Shown here: positions 36,479 to 45,280 of the stretch, one piece after another
Layout of the letters: each line of letters starts with the position of its first letter
Position numbering within the stretch: position 1 is the stretch's first letter
Assembly (NCBI RefSeq): GCF_029846235.1
Contig: NZ_JARVWP010000005.1
Coordinates: 62,001 to 126,000 of the forward strand
Direction of reading: 5' to 3'
DNA length: 64,000 bases
DNA from: Bradyrhizobium sp. CER78
GTDB lineage: Bacteria; Pseudomonadota; Alphaproteobacteria; Rhizobiales; Xanthobacteraceae
Notes under the pieces: model-generated
Told to the model about the DNA's origin: nothing
The model's input: the letters and a program-made list of their open reading frames with translations, nothing else
The model's database searches: none
Program-made: the position numbers and the translations under genes

Positions 36479-37549
36479 TCAAACGCGGAAGATGCGGGTG
36501 TATCGTGTCTTGATCGATTCGCCTTCCCGCTCCACCGCCGCCGGATCGTCCTTCATCGTCTTGATGTCCTTTAGCGGCTTGCGCCCGGCTTTTTCCTGGG
36601 CCTGCGCGTGGACGGACCTGAGACCGCCGATCTCGACATTGAGTTGCTGCCCTTCGCGCCCGAGCGCGAAGGATTGAAACAGCCTTGCCGCATTGGGATG
36701 TGGACAGTCCTTGAATATCCCATTGGGCCCGACGATGAGCGGCGATCCCTCGGTGGCATAAACCGGCTCGACCGGCCGGCCCGCTTCCTTCAGCTGAAAG
36801 ATATTGTACTCGTTGCCGTCGGCCATCACAGCGCGCTCGCCGAGATCGAGCTTCTTCGGTGGATCGGTCGAGGATTGCACCTGCATGATGTTCTGTTTGG
36901 CGAGCTGCTCGAAGAAGCTCCAGCCGAGATCGCGCTGCATCTGATAGGTCGCGGTCATGATGGTGCCGCTGTAGCCGGGATGCCCCTTCACGATCTTGCC
37001 CTTCCACTTCGGATCCAGCAGATCGGCAAAACTCCGCGGCGCCTCCTCGGCCTTCACGAGATTGGTGTTGTAGGCAATGATCGACAGCCAGACCCGGAAG
37101 CTGGCGAACTGTCCGTCCGCATCGCGATGTTCGTCCGGATAGTATTTCGCGACCTCCTCCGGGACGTAGGGCGCCAGGATGCCGTCGCGCTTCCACACGA
37201 TGAAATGTGCAGCATCGGAGGAATTGACGACGTCGACCGCATGAATGTTGCTGGAATATTCTTGGCCGACCCGCTGGAACACGCGCTCCGCGCCGGTGCG
37301 TTCGACACGCACGGTAATCCCGGCATATTTCGCTTCGAATGCCTTCGCCAGCTTCTCGGCGACCGGCAGATCGGTCGAGGTGTAATAGACGACCTGCCCC
37401 TCTTTCTTCGCTGCTTCGATCAGCGCCGGCGTCACCGGTTCCGCAGGTGGCGCGGCAGCCATCACACGCGTTGAAAAGGCGGCGCCCGCCAGCACGGCGC
37501 TGGAGCCCTTCAGCAGATCGCGCCGCGATAGCCCAGGATGTTTCCTCAT
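36479..37549 (-). CDS. Extracellular solute-binding protein, iron(III)-type ABC family (orphan)
   Basis: 356 residues with a twin-arginine signal (LSRRDLLKGSSAVLAGAAF; cleavage near AMA-AAP, about residue 31). Mature features GQVVYYTSTDLPVAEKLAKAFEAKY and the FADLLDPKWKGKI hinge segment are those of Fe3+/AfuA-like periplasmic binding proteins. No permease or ATPase is adjacent. It is divergent from a TctC-like gene at 37701, with a 15-bp palindrome between them. The ligand could be iron, or an organic acid as in other members of this family. Confidence 0.9.
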   Translation of the reverse strand: MRKHPGLSRRDLLKGSSAVLAGAAFSTRVMAAAPPAEPVTPALIEAAKKEGQVVYYTSTDLPVAEKLAKAFEAKYAGITVRVERTGAERVFQRVGQEYSSNIHAVDVVNSSDAAHFIVWKRDGILAPYVPEEVAKYYPDEHRDADGQFASFRVWLSIIAYNTNLVKAEEAPRSFADLLDPKWKGKIVKGHPGYSGTIMTATYQMQRDLGWSFFEQLAKQNIMQVQSSTDPPKKLDLGERAVMADGNEYNIFQLKEAGRPVEPVYATEGSPLIVGPNGIFKDCPHPNAARLFQSFALGREGQQLNVEIGGLRSVHAQAQEKAGRKPLKDIKTMKDDPAAVEREGESIKTRYTRIFRV

Positions 37550-37623
37550 TTGATTCCCCGCACGTGATGGCGAAGTTTGAGTACACCGTCCTCCCGCTCT
37601 TATTCCGATGCGCGAAGACGGAG

Positions 37624-37638
37624 TCTGTCGTCGACAGA
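37624..37638. promoter_or_regulatory. 15-bp palindrome in a divergent promoter
   Basis: TCTGTCG-T-CGACAGA has perfect 7-bp arms, in the 151-bp gap between the divergent binding-protein genes (starts 37549 and 37701). It may bind an unlinked dimeric regulator; no regulator gene is adjacent. Confidence 0.4.
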
Positions 37639-37700
37639 GCCTTCAGGTTGCAGCTAGACTTCTGATCAAGAAAGAAGACTAAAGTTGGGGGAGACGATCA

Positions 37701-38675
37701 ATGGCGGGCTTTCGGTACGCCTTGATGTGTGTCGCGGCATTGCTGATCGTCCCGATGTCGGGCTCGTATGCCGACGCCGAGGATTACCCCGCGCGGCCGG
37801 TCAGGATCATCGTTCCCTTCGGCCCCGGCGGTCCGGCCGACGTCGTTGCGCGGCAGATCGGCAGCATCCTGCAGGAAAGCCTCGGCCAGCCCTTCGTGGT
37901 GGAGAACCGCACCGGCGCCGGCGGCGTGATCGGCACACTCGAGGTCGCGAAGGCGCCCGCCGATGGCTACACACTTCTGATGATGTCGAACACCCAGACC
38001 GCGAATGAATCGCTGGTGCCCCAACGCAAATACGAGCTGATGCGCGACCTCGTGCCGGTCGCATCGCTGAACACGTCGGATCTCGTGATCGTGGTCCACC
38101 CCGCCGTGCCGGCAAGGACGCCGCAGGAATTCATCGCGCTCGCAAAGGCAGAGCCCGGAAAGCTGAACTACGCCTCGTCGGGTCAGGGGACGCCGTATCA
38201 CATGGCGGGCGAATTGTTCAAAGCCATGGCCGGGATCAACCTCGTGCATGTGCCCTACCGCAACAGCGGCGAAGCCCGCAGCGGCGTCATCGGTGGCCAG
38301 GTCCAGATGATGATCGATGCCGTGCCGGCGATGGCATCGAATGTTGCCGAAAACCAGGTACGCGCGCTTGCCACAACCGGCAAGACCCGTTCCGCGGTGT
38401 TGCCAGGCGTTCCGACGGTCATCGAGGCGGGTGTTTCCGGTTACGAGGCGACGATCTGGCTCGGCCTGATGGCGCCAGCGGGTACGCCGAAACCGATCAT
38501 CGACAAACTCAACGTGGCCGTAAACGCCGCGATCAAGCGGCCGGAGGTCGAGAAGCTCTGGGCCGAACAGGGCGCGGTGCCGATGACGATGACGCCGGAG
38601 GCCTTCGACAGGTTCCTGCGCGCCGATATCGTGAAGTGGGCGGACGTCGTCAAACGACTGGACAAGACCGAATAG
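37701..38675 (+). CDS. TctC/Bug-family tripartite tricarboxylate transporter receptor (orphan)
   Basis: 324 residues with a signal peptide (ALMCVAALLIVPMSGSYA, cleavage near residue 25). GGGGGAGA lies about 6 nt upstream. DYPARPVRIIVPFGPGGPADVVARQIG, GYTLLMMSNTQTAN and LNYASSGQGTPYHMAGELF are diagnostic of Bug receptors. No tctAB lies next to it; the nearest set is at 17238-19314. It may feed that permease or an unlinked one. The ligand is unknown. Confidence 0.93.
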   Translation: MAGFRYALMCVAALLIVPMSGSYADAEDYPARPVRIIVPFGPGGPADVVARQIGSILQESLGQPFVVENRTGAGGVIGTLEVAKAPADGYTLLMMSNTQTANESLVPQRKYELMRDLVPVASLNTSDLVIVVHPAVPARTPQEFIALAKAEPGKLNYASSGQGTPYHMAGELFKAMAGINLVHVPYRNSGEARSGVIGGQVQMMIDAVPAMASNVAENQVRALATTGKTRSAVLPGVPTVIEAGVSGYEATIWLGLMAPAGTPKPIIDKLNVAVNAAIKRPEVEKLWAEQGAVPMTMTPEAFDRFLRADIVKWADVVKRLDKTE

Positions 38676-38713
38676 GCACGTGGCGGCAGGACCGTGGTGA
38701 TGGAACAGTGCAC

Positions 38714-39424
38714 ATGAAGACGTTGAACATTCTGAGCGGCGGCGCGGCACAGGGGCTGGTGAGCAGCCTTGCGCCTGCGTTTGAAGCTGAGACCGGCCTC
38801 GGCATTGCCGGCGATTTTGGCGCGGTCGGCGCCATGGCCGACAGGTTGCGGGCCGGCGTTCCGACCGACATCGTCATCCTGACCGCTGCGCTGATCGCGA
38901 CGCTTGCCGACGAAGGGCTGGTTCTGCGCAACTCGATCGCCGACATCGGCCGCGTTGAAACGGCGCTTGCGGTCCGTGCGGGCGATCCACCGGCGCGCGC
39001 TGAGGACGCAGCAAGCCTGCGCACAATGCTGCTCGCGGCGGACGCGATCTTCGTGCCGGATACCAAGGCGTCGACCGCCGGCATTCATGTCGCCAAGGTG
39101 CTGGCGCAACTCGATATCATTGACGTCGTCGCAGATCGGCTGAAAATCCTTCCGAACGGCGCGACGGCGATGCGACATCTGGCCGAGTCCCGAGACCGGC
39201 GACCGATCGGTTGCACGCAATCGACCGAGATCATCAGCACTCCGGGTGTCGTGCTGTCGGGCACCTTGCCGCCGGGATGCGAGCTCGCGACCATGTATAC
39301 GGCTGCCGTTGCAACGCAGGCATCGGCTGCATGGCAGGCAGAGCGCCTGATCGCGTTGCTGACGTCGGCGGGTGCGTCTGAACTACGCAGTCAGGCTGGT
39401 TTCGTCTCCGGCCCGACGTCGTAA
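38714..39424 (+). CDS. ModA-like substrate-binding-fold protein without signal peptide
   Basis: 236 residues from ATG 38714 (MKTLNILSGGAAQGLVSSLA). The pattern ILSGGAAQGL, GAVGAMADRLRAGVPTDIVIL and CTQSTEIISTPGVVLSGTLP is that of the molybdate-type (ModA) binding-protein fold, but no signal peptide precedes it. It starts 38 bp after the TctC-like gene and ends back to back with the convergent SDR gene (TAA-CTA). It may be a cytoplasmic ligand-binding protein rather than a transporter receptor. Confidence 0.8.
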   Translation: MKTLNILSGGAAQGLVSSLAPAFEAETGLGIAGDFGAVGAMADRLRAGVPTDIVILTAALIATLADEGLVLRNSIADIGRVETALAVRAGDPPARAEDAASLRTMLLAADAIFVPDTKASTAGIHVAKVLAQLDIIDVVADRLKILPNGATAMRHLAESRDRRPIGCTQSTEIISTPGVVLSGTLPPGCELATMYTAAVATQASAAWQAERLIALLTSAGASELRSQAGFVSGPTS

Positions 39425-40231
39425 CTAGCGCTCCAATTGGGTGAGACCTGTCGGCGGTCCATCAACCGCCGTCCAGCCACCGTCGACAAACAGCGTGGTG
39501 CCGCTGACATAGCTCGCTGCGTCGGATGCAAGATAGGCGACGGCGGTGGCGACTTCGTCGGCGCTGCTCCAGCGATTGAACACGGTGTGCCCGGCATAGA
39601 GATTGTAGATGTCCGGTCGCTGCTTGAACGGGCCGGTCAACGCGGTCTCCGCGATGCTCGGCGCGATCGCATTGACGCGGACGCCGGAGCGGCCGACCTC
39701 GGATGCGAAGCCCTTGACCAGGAGACCGATCGCGGCCTTGGTCGAGCCATAGACTGCGAGCCCCGGCTCAATCGTCACCGCGCGCACCGAGGAGCAGGCA
39801 ATCAGGCTGCCGCCTTGCTGCTGGACCATGATGCGGCCGAACGCCTGGAAGAACCAGATGGTGCCCTTGATGTTGAGGTTGATGACGCGGTCGAGATCCT
39901 CCTCGGTGTAGTCGAGGATGGTCTTGCGGATGTTCAACCCCGGTGTGGTGACCGCGATGTCGACGCGTTGCAATTTCGCGAGCGCCTTCGCCGACAATGC
40001 CTGGACGTCCGCACGGTCGGCCGCATCGCAACCGGCCGCGATTGCCGATCCGCCCTGCTCCCGTATCGCTGCGGCAGTCGCCTCCGCGCCCTCCAGCGTG
40101 CGATCGGCGCACAGCACGCGCGCGCCCAGCGAGGCCAGCGCTTCAGCTGAGGATTTGCCGATACCCGAGGCGGCGCCCAGCACCACGGCGGTCTTGCCGG
40201 TGAGATCGAACAGCTTGCGGTAGTCAGTCAT
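39425..40231 (-). CDS. Short-chain dehydrogenase/reductase (classical SDR)
   Basis: 268 residues: NAD(P) motif VLGAASGIGKSSAEAL near residue 16, N-A-type motif TTPGLNIRK, catalytic Ser in IACSSVRA, YGSTKAAI for Tyr-x3-Lys, and C-terminal YVSGTTLFVDGGWTA. It oxidises or reduces a secondary alcohol. ADRTLEGAE, with an acidic residue after beta-2, suggests NAD(H). It is divergent from the GntR gene at 40313 across an 81-bp gap that contains a palindrome, so it is likely a target of that regulator and part of the TRAP-linked pathway. Confidence 0.93.
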   Translation of the reverse strand: MTDYRKLFDLTGKTAVVLGAASGIGKSSAEALASLGARVLCADRTLEGAEATAAAIREQGGSAIAAGCDAADRADVQALSAKALAKLQRVDIAVTTPGLNIRKTILDYTEEDLDRVINLNIKGTIWFFQAFGRIMVQQQGGSLIACSSVRAVTIEPGLAVYGSTKAAIGLLVKGFASEVGRSGVRVNAIAPSIAETALTGPFKQRPDIYNLYAGHTVFNRWSSADEVATAVAYLASDAASYVSGTTLFVDGGWTAVDGPPTGLTQLER

Positions 40232-40281
40232 GTGACCTCCCGGGATGCGAGCGAAGCTCCTTTGCCTTCAGCGGTCGCTTC

Positions 40282-40295
40282 ATATACTAATATAT
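40282..40295. promoter_or_regulatory. Candidate GntR operator, ATATA-CTAA-TATAT
   Basis: An AT-rich perfect inverted repeat in an otherwise G+C-rich divergent gap between the SDR (start 40231) and gntR (start 40313) genes. Its position near both starts suits autoregulation plus control of the SDR. It could also be simply a promoter -10 region. Confidence 0.45.
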
Positions 40296-40312
40296 CAGTT
40301 TTGGGAGCAAGC

Positions 40313-41056
40313 ATGCCCGCCCGCTCGCCGAAAAAGTCGGAGCTCCGCAACCCCGCCGGCCGCAGGCGGACCGGTCGTCCACGGACCGCAACGGCGGCGG
40401 CGCGGATCTACGCCGAGTTGCGTGCCGAACTCGTCTCCTCGCAGCGCAGGCCTGGCGACCCGATCATCGAGGCCGAGATCGCGCGCTCCTATGGCGTCAG
40501 CCGGACGCCGGTGCGGGAAGCCATCCTGCGCCTGTCGGACGAAGGCTTGGTCGAGATTTTCCCGCAGTCAGGCATCTTCGTGTCGCGCATCCCGCTCGCC
40601 GCTCTCCCGGAGGCCATCATCGTCCGCAGGTCGCTGGAGGAAACCACGACCCGCATGGCGACCGAGCGCGCCAGCGCCAGCCAGATCCTTGGCCTGCACG
40701 CGATCCTCGAACGCCAGCGCGAAGCCGAGAAGGCCGATGATCGCGAGGCATTCCACCAGGCCGACGAGGCCTTTCACGCCACCATCGCCGAAATTGCCGG
40801 ACACCCCGGCATCTGGAAGCTGATCCTGCAGGTCAAGGTTCACGTCGACCGCTTCCGATGGCTCACCCTGCCGCAGCGTGGGCGGATGGCCGAAGTCATC
40901 GCCGAGCATGAGGCCGTCATGGCCGCGATCGAGGCACGCGACCCGGCAGCCGCCGGAGCCGCGATGACGAGACACCTCGAACGCCTGCTGGCCGACATCG
41001 CGGCCACCCAGCACAACAATCCGGAGTTCTTCGACGAGCAACGCCAGCCGGCATGA
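40313..41056 (+). CDS. GntR-family regulator, FadR/FCD subgroup (2)
   Basis: 247 residues from ATG 40313, supported by GGGAG 7 nt upstream. A basic N-terminal tail (ARSPKKSELRNPAGRRRTGR) precedes the winged helix (IEAEIARSYGVSRTPVREAILRLSDEGLVEIFPQSGIFV). An FCD helical domain follows, with metal-binding-type residues in DEAFHATIAEIAGH and EHEAVMAAI. The gene heads a TRAP transporter operon and is divergent from an SDR gene, so it probably senses the TRAP substrate or a product. Confidence 0.93.
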   Translation: MPARSPKKSELRNPAGRRRTGRPRTATAAARIYAELRAELVSSQRRPGDPIIEAEIARSYGVSRTPVREAILRLSDEGLVEIFPQSGIFVSRIPLAALPEAIIVRRSLEETTTRMATERASASQILGLHAILERQREAEKADDREAFHQADEAFHATIAEIAGHPGIWKLILQVKVHVDRFRWLTLPQRGRMAEVIAEHEAVMAAIEARDPAAAGAAMTRHLERLLADIAATQHNNPEFFDEQRQPA

Positions 41057-41097
41057 ACGCGGCCGGACGCCGGCCAGGCATTTTGGGAGGAATGACA

Positions 41098-42129
41098 ATG
41101 AACCATACAGATCGATCGCGGACCCGCGGTGCCGGGCTCATCCGTCGCGACATCATCAAGATCGGCGTCGGCCTTGGCGCGGCCGTTGCGACCTCAACGC
41201 AGAGTGCCCTCGCCCAGTCGAAAGCGGTGTTCAAGGCGTCGGACGTGCAACCGCCGGGCTATCCGACCGTGGTCGCGACGGAAAATCTCGGCAAGAAGCT
41301 TGCGGCGGCGACCAACGGCCGCCTCTCGCTGCAGATGTTCCCCTCGATGCAGCTCGGCGGCGAGAAGGAAACCATCGAGCAGACCCAAATCGGCGCGATC
41401 CAAATGCTGCGCGTCAGCGCGGGCTCGATCGGTCCGATCGTCGATGACATCAACGTCGTCAACATGCCCTTCCTGTTCAAGAACATGGCGCATGCCGAGC
41501 GGATGATGGACGGCCCGATTGGCCAGGAGCTGCTGGACAAGATCACGGCGAGCCCGAATGCCGGGCTTGTCGCACTGTGCTGGATGAATTCCGGTGCGCG
41601 CAGCCTCTACAACACCAAGCATTCGATCAAGACGATCGCCGACATCAAGGGCCTCAAGTTCCGCGTCATCGGCAATCCGATCTTCATCGACATGATGAAC
41701 GCGCTCGGCGGCAACGGCGTCGCGATGGGCTACGACCAGGTGTTCAGCGCGCTGCAGACCGGCGTCATCGACGGCGCCGAGAACAATCCGCCGAGCTACG
41801 TCTTCAGCAATCACTACACCGCGGCGAAGCATTTTTCGCTCACCGAACACCTGATCGTTCCCGAAGTGCTGGTGTTCTCGAAGCGAGCCTGGTCCGCGCT
41901 GTCAGCCGACGACCAGACGCTGATCAGGAATCTTGCCCGCGAGGCGCAAATGGAAGAGCGCGGGCTCTGGAACACATACGAGCAGCAGGCGATGGAGAAA
42001 GCGAAGGCCGCCGGCTGCGAGATCATCGAGATTGCTGACAAGGCACCGTTCCAGAACGCGGTCAAGCCGGTATGGGACAAATACGGCCCGAAATATCAGG
42101 AGATGATCGGACGTATCCAGTCCGCCTGA
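41098..42129 (+). CDS. dctP: TRAP transporter substrate-binding protein DctP-type
   Basis: 343 residues from ATG 41098. GGGAGGA lies 6 nt upstream of this ATG but abuts ATG 41092, which favours the second. An RR-containing leader (LIRRDIIKIGVGLGAAVAT, cleavage after SALAQ) suggests Tat export. Mature features include GYPTVVATENLGKKL, the MFPSMQLGGEKE loop, NSGARSLYNTKHSIKT and the FRVIGNPIF arginine for carboxylate binding, then GVIDGAENNPPSY. It delivers an organic acid to the DctQM permease encoded next. Confidence 0.94.
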   Translation: MNHTDRSRTRGAGLIRRDIIKIGVGLGAAVATSTQSALAQSKAVFKASDVQPPGYPTVVATENLGKKLAAATNGRLSLQMFPSMQLGGEKETIEQTQIGAIQMLRVSAGSIGPIVDDINVVNMPFLFKNMAHAERMMDGPIGQELLDKITASPNAGLVALCWMNSGARSLYNTKHSIKTIADIKGLKFRVIGNPIFIDMMNALGGNGVAMGYDQVFSALQTGVIDGAENNPPSYVFSNHYTAAKHFSLTEHLIVPEVLVFSKRAWSALSADDQTLIRNLAREAQMEERGLWNTYEQQAMEKAKAAGCEIIEIADKAPFQNAVKPVWDKYGPKYQEMIGRIQSA

Positions 42130-42165
42130 CACGGCGTCACGCGGGAAATCGACAACATACGGGAA

Positions 42166-42684
42166 ATGGACATGGCCGGATCATATCGCCGCGCGATGGA
42201 TTATTTGTATCTGGCCTGCGTCGTCACGGGCTCTGCAGCACTGATCCTGATCTCGGCCGTCATCCCCTGGGCGGTGTTCACGCGCTATGTCCTGAACAGC
42301 GCCGCCTCCTGGCCCGAACCGCTCGCGGTGCTGCTCACCATCGTCGTAACCTTCATCGGCGCTGCCGCCGGATATCGGCTCAACCTGCACATGAATGTCG
42401 GCTATTTCGCCGGCAAGCTGCCGGCCCCGCTCCGGTGGCTCGCCGACCTCACCGTGCAACTCCTGATGGGCCTGATCGCGCTCTTCATGATGATCTGGGG
42501 CTATCGGCTCGTCGAGGTGACCTGGCACAACACGATCGCCGACTTCCCGTCCCTGTCGGTCGGCGTCACCTATCTTCCGATTCCGATCGGCGGCGCCTGC
42601 CTGCTGTTGTTCATCATCGAACGGATCTTCCTCGGTGCGCCGCCCGATCCGATCGGCCCGCATCGCGACGCATCGATCGACTGA
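42166..42684 (+). CDS. dctQ: TRAP transporter small permease DctQ-type
   Basis: 172 residues with four membrane helices (YLACVVTGSAALILISAVIPW; AVLLTIVVTFIGAAAGY; LLMGLIALFMMIWGY; LPIPIGGACLLLFIIERI). The WPEPLAVLL segment and tail are typical DctQ. The start is ATG 42166 or 42172. It lies 36 bp after dctP and 15 bp before dctM in one operon. Confidence 0.92.
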   Translation: MDMAGSYRRAMDYLYLACVVTGSAALILISAVIPWAVFTRYVLNSAASWPEPLAVLLTIVVTFIGAAAGYRLNLHMNVGYFAGKLPAPLRWLADLTVQLLMGLIALFMMIWGYRLVEVTWHNTIADFPSLSVGVTYLPIPIGGACLLLFIIERIFLGAPPDPIGPHRDASID

Positions 42685-42699
42685 CCGCGAGAAGCCACC

Positions 42700-43995
42700 A
42701 TGGACATCTCCATCCTGCTCGCGACCATGCTGCTCTGCTTCCTCATCGGCATGCCGATCGCCTACTCGCTGGCGATGGCGGCCATCGTTGGCGCGTTGTG
42801 GATCGGCATTCCCCTGGAAGCGGTGATGCTGAAGATCTCCGACGGCGTGAGCAAGGTCGCGATGCTGACGATCCCGTTTTTCGTGCTGGCCGGCGCCATC
42901 ATGGCAGAAGGTGGCATGGCGCGGCGTCTGGTCGCGTTTGCCGACGTGCTGGTCGGACTGACGCGCCTGCGCGGCGGCCTCTCGATCGTCAACGTACTGG
43001 CGACGACGTTCCTGAGCGGCATCTCCGGATCGGCCGTCGCCGATACATCTGCGATCGGCTCGGTGATGATCCCGCAGATGGAGCGGAACGGCTATCCGCG
43101 CGTGTTCGCGACCAATCTGACGATCACCTCGTCGGTCCAGGCCCTCCTGGTGCCGCCGAGCCACAATGCGGTGCTCTACTCGCTGGCGACCGGCGGAACG
43201 ATCTCGATCAGCGCCCTCTTCATGGCCGGCTTATTCCCCGGGCTGCTGCTCGGCTTCTCGCTCATCATCCTGTGCCTCGCCGTCGCCTATCGCGAGAAGC
43301 ATCCGCACGGCCAGACCGTGCCGGCCAAGGACGCGATCCGGATCGCCATCGACGCGTCCTGGGGCCTCATCACCCTCGTCATCATCCTGGGCGGCATTCT
43401 CGGCGGCATCTTCACCGCAATTGAGGCCGGCGCCATCGCCTGCATTTGGGCGTTCTTCGTCACCATGTTCATCTATCGCGACTGTCGCTGGCGCGACCTG
43501 CCGGTGCTACTCCATCGCACGCTGCGCACCGTCGCGATGGTGATGACGCTGATCGCCTGCGCCTCAAGCGTCGGCTACATCATGGCGCTGACGCAGATGC
43601 CGGCCAAGATGACCGCCTTCTTCCTGTCGATCTCCGACAACAAGTACGTCATCCTGCTCCTGATCAACGTCCTTCTGCTGGTGCTCGGCACGCTCGTCGA
43701 CATGGCGCCATCGATCCTGATCGCAACGCCAATCTTGCTGCCGGTCATGAAGAACTTCGGCGTCGATCCGGTCCATTTCGGCATGATCATGCTGCTCAAT
43801 CTCGGCATCGGCCTGTGCCATCCACCTGTCGGTGCGATCCTGTTTGTCGGCTGCGCGGTCGGCAAGGTCACGATCGAGCAGGTCATGCGCAAGATCTGGC
43901 CATTCTACGCTGTGATGTTCTTTGTCCTGATGTGCGTGACCTATCTGCCGGAAATCTCGCTGTGGCTGCCGCGGCAGCTTCAGGTCCTGCACTGA
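42700..43995 (+). CDS. dctM: TRAP transporter large permease DctM-type
   Basis: 431 residues with about 12 membrane segments. GMPIAYSLAMAAIVGALW, FFVLAGAIMAEGGMARRLV, FLSGISGSAVADTSAIGSVM and NLGIGLCHPPVGAILFVGC are DctM/SiaM hallmarks. It is the sodium-coupled channel of the transporter with DctQ and DctP. The operon continues 119 bp later with a Tat-exported amidohydrolase gene, which suggests a related substrate. Confidence 0.95.
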   Translation: MDISILLATMLLCFLIGMPIAYSLAMAAIVGALWIGIPLEAVMLKISDGVSKVAMLTIPFFVLAGAIMAEGGMARRLVAFADVLVGLTRLRGGLSIVNVLATTFLSGISGSAVADTSAIGSVMIPQMERNGYPRVFATNLTITSSVQALLVPPSHNAVLYSLATGGTISISALFMAGLFPGLLLGFSLIILCLAVAYREKHPHGQTVPAKDAIRIAIDASWGLITLVIILGGILGGIFTAIEAGAIACIWAFFVTMFIYRDCRWRDLPVLLHRTLRTVAMVMTLIACASSVGYIMALTQMPAKMTAFFLSISDNKYVILLLINVLLLVLGTLVDMAPSILIATPILLPVMKNFGVDPVHFGMIMLLNLGIGLCHPPVGAILFVGCAVGKVTIEQVMRKIWPFYAVMFFVLMCVTYLPEISLWLPRQLQVLH

Positions 43996-44114
43996 ACGCA
44001 AGCGGCATCCTGCAGATCAACATTGCGCGACACGCACAGCGTGTGACCTTGCGACCGCTCGCCGCCATCCCTACGCTTGCCGCTCCATAACAAAAAGACA
44101 GGGAGGCGATCGTC

Positions 44115-45209
44115 ATGACTACAAGGCGTGATTTCCTGAAAGCGGGAGCGACGGCGGCAGCAGGTATCGTGTTCTGCGGTTGCGGGTTCGTCCACAACGC
44201 GAATGCGCAGCCATCGCGGCAGAAGTTGCCGGTCAGCGTCGACGGCAAGCGCGTCAAGACGATCGACATTCACGCGCATTGCCACTTCCGCGAGGCGGGA
44301 GCGCTGCTCGGTGCCGACGCCGAAAAATATCAACTGCCGCCGGTCAATGGCGCCACGGAGGCCTTCATCGAGATCGACAAGCGCCTGGCGGCGATGGACG
44401 CGCAGGCCGTCGATCTGGAGGTGCTCTCGATCAATCCGTTCTGGTACGACCGCGATCGCGACCTCGCCGGCAAGATCGTGAAGATCCAGAATGAAAGGCT
44501 CGCGGAACTCTGCGCCTCGAAGCCCGAGCGGTTCGCGGCCTTCGCCTCGCTGACATTGCAGGCGCCAGACCTTGCGGTGCAGGAGTTGGAGACGGCGGTG
44601 AAGAAGCAGGGGCTAAAGGGCGCGGCGATCGGCGGCGTCGTCGATGGCGTCGAATTCTCCGATCGCAGGTTTCATCCGGTGTGGGCCAAGGCCGAGGAAC
44701 TCGGCGTCCCCCTGTTCATCCATCCGCAGGGCGTTCCCGAGCTCAACAAGCGGCTCTCCGGCAACGGCTGGCTCGGCAACACGATCGGCAATCCGCTCGA
44801 GACCACGATCGCGCTCTCGCATTTGATCTTCGAGGGCACGCTCGACCGCTTCCCGGGACTGAAGATCATCGCCGCGCATGGCGGCGGGTACTTCCCCTCC
44901 TATGCCGATCGCTCGGACCATCCTTGCATGGTCGGACCGAAGGGATGCAATCCGGAGATCAAGCTTCAGAAGGAGCCGACCGAATATCTCAAGCAGATCT
45001 ACTTCGACTCCCTGATCTTCACGCCGGAGGCGATCCGGCACCTCGCCGCCCAGGTCGGTGCCGGCCAGATCGTGCTGGGCAGCGACTATCCCTATCCAAG
45101 GCAACTGACGCCGGTCGACCACATCTTCGCCTGCGCGTCGCTGAGCGACGACGACAAGGCGAACATTCTCGGCCGGACCGCAGCGAAGCTGCTCGACGTT
45201 ACCGCGTAA
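44115..45209 (+). CDS. Amidohydrolase-2 family protein (TIM barrel) with Tat signal
   Basis: 364 residues with an AGGGAGG Shine-Dalgarno. The Tat leader TTRRDFLKAGATAAAGIVFCG ends after AHA-like NANAQ, about residue 32; a Cys-Gly-Cys could alternatively be lipobox-like. The barrel has the metal motif IDIHAHCHF (HxH), FIHPQG, IAAHGGGYFPSYADR and GSDYPYP with the catalytic Asp. The family includes ACMSD-like decarboxylases and lactone or amide hydrolases. Placement after the TRAP genes suggests it converts a periplasmic precursor into the imported acid; this is inference. Confidence 0.9.
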   Translation: MTTRRDFLKAGATAAAGIVFCGCGFVHNANAQPSRQKLPVSVDGKRVKTIDIHAHCHFREAGALLGADAEKYQLPPVNGATEAFIEIDKRLAAMDAQAVDLEVLSINPFWYDRDRDLAGKIVKIQNERLAELCASKPERFAAFASLTLQAPDLAVQELETAVKKQGLKGAAIGGVVDGVEFSDRRFHPVWAKAEELGVPLFIHPQGVPELNKRLSGNGWLGNTIGNPLETTIALSHLIFEGTLDRFPGLKIIAAHGGGYFPSYADRSDHPCMVGPKGCNPEIKLQKEPTEYLKQIYFDSLIFTPEAIRHLAAQVGAGQIVLGSDYPYPRQLTPVDHIFACASLSDDDKANILGRTAAKLLDVTA

Positions 45210-45241
45210 GGATCGCGGCCGACCATTGGACGATCTGAATT

Positions 45242-45272
45242 GCCGTTGTCGCGCCTGATGCGCGACGACGGC
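45242..45272. terminator. Strong hairpin between convergent genes
   Basis: A 13-bp stem (GCCGTTGTCGCGC with GCGCGACGACGGC, one G-U pair) and a 5-nt loop, lying between the amidohydrolase stop (45209) and the small convergent gene (ends 45281). Probably a bidirectional terminator, although the U-run is poor. Confidence 0.55.
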
Positions 45273-45280
45273 ATCAAGCA

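Noticed and set aside
42072..43424. A 450-codon plus-strand frame overlapping dctQ and dctM
   Set aside because: It is out of frame with clear TRAP permeases and rich in Arg and His without membrane segments.
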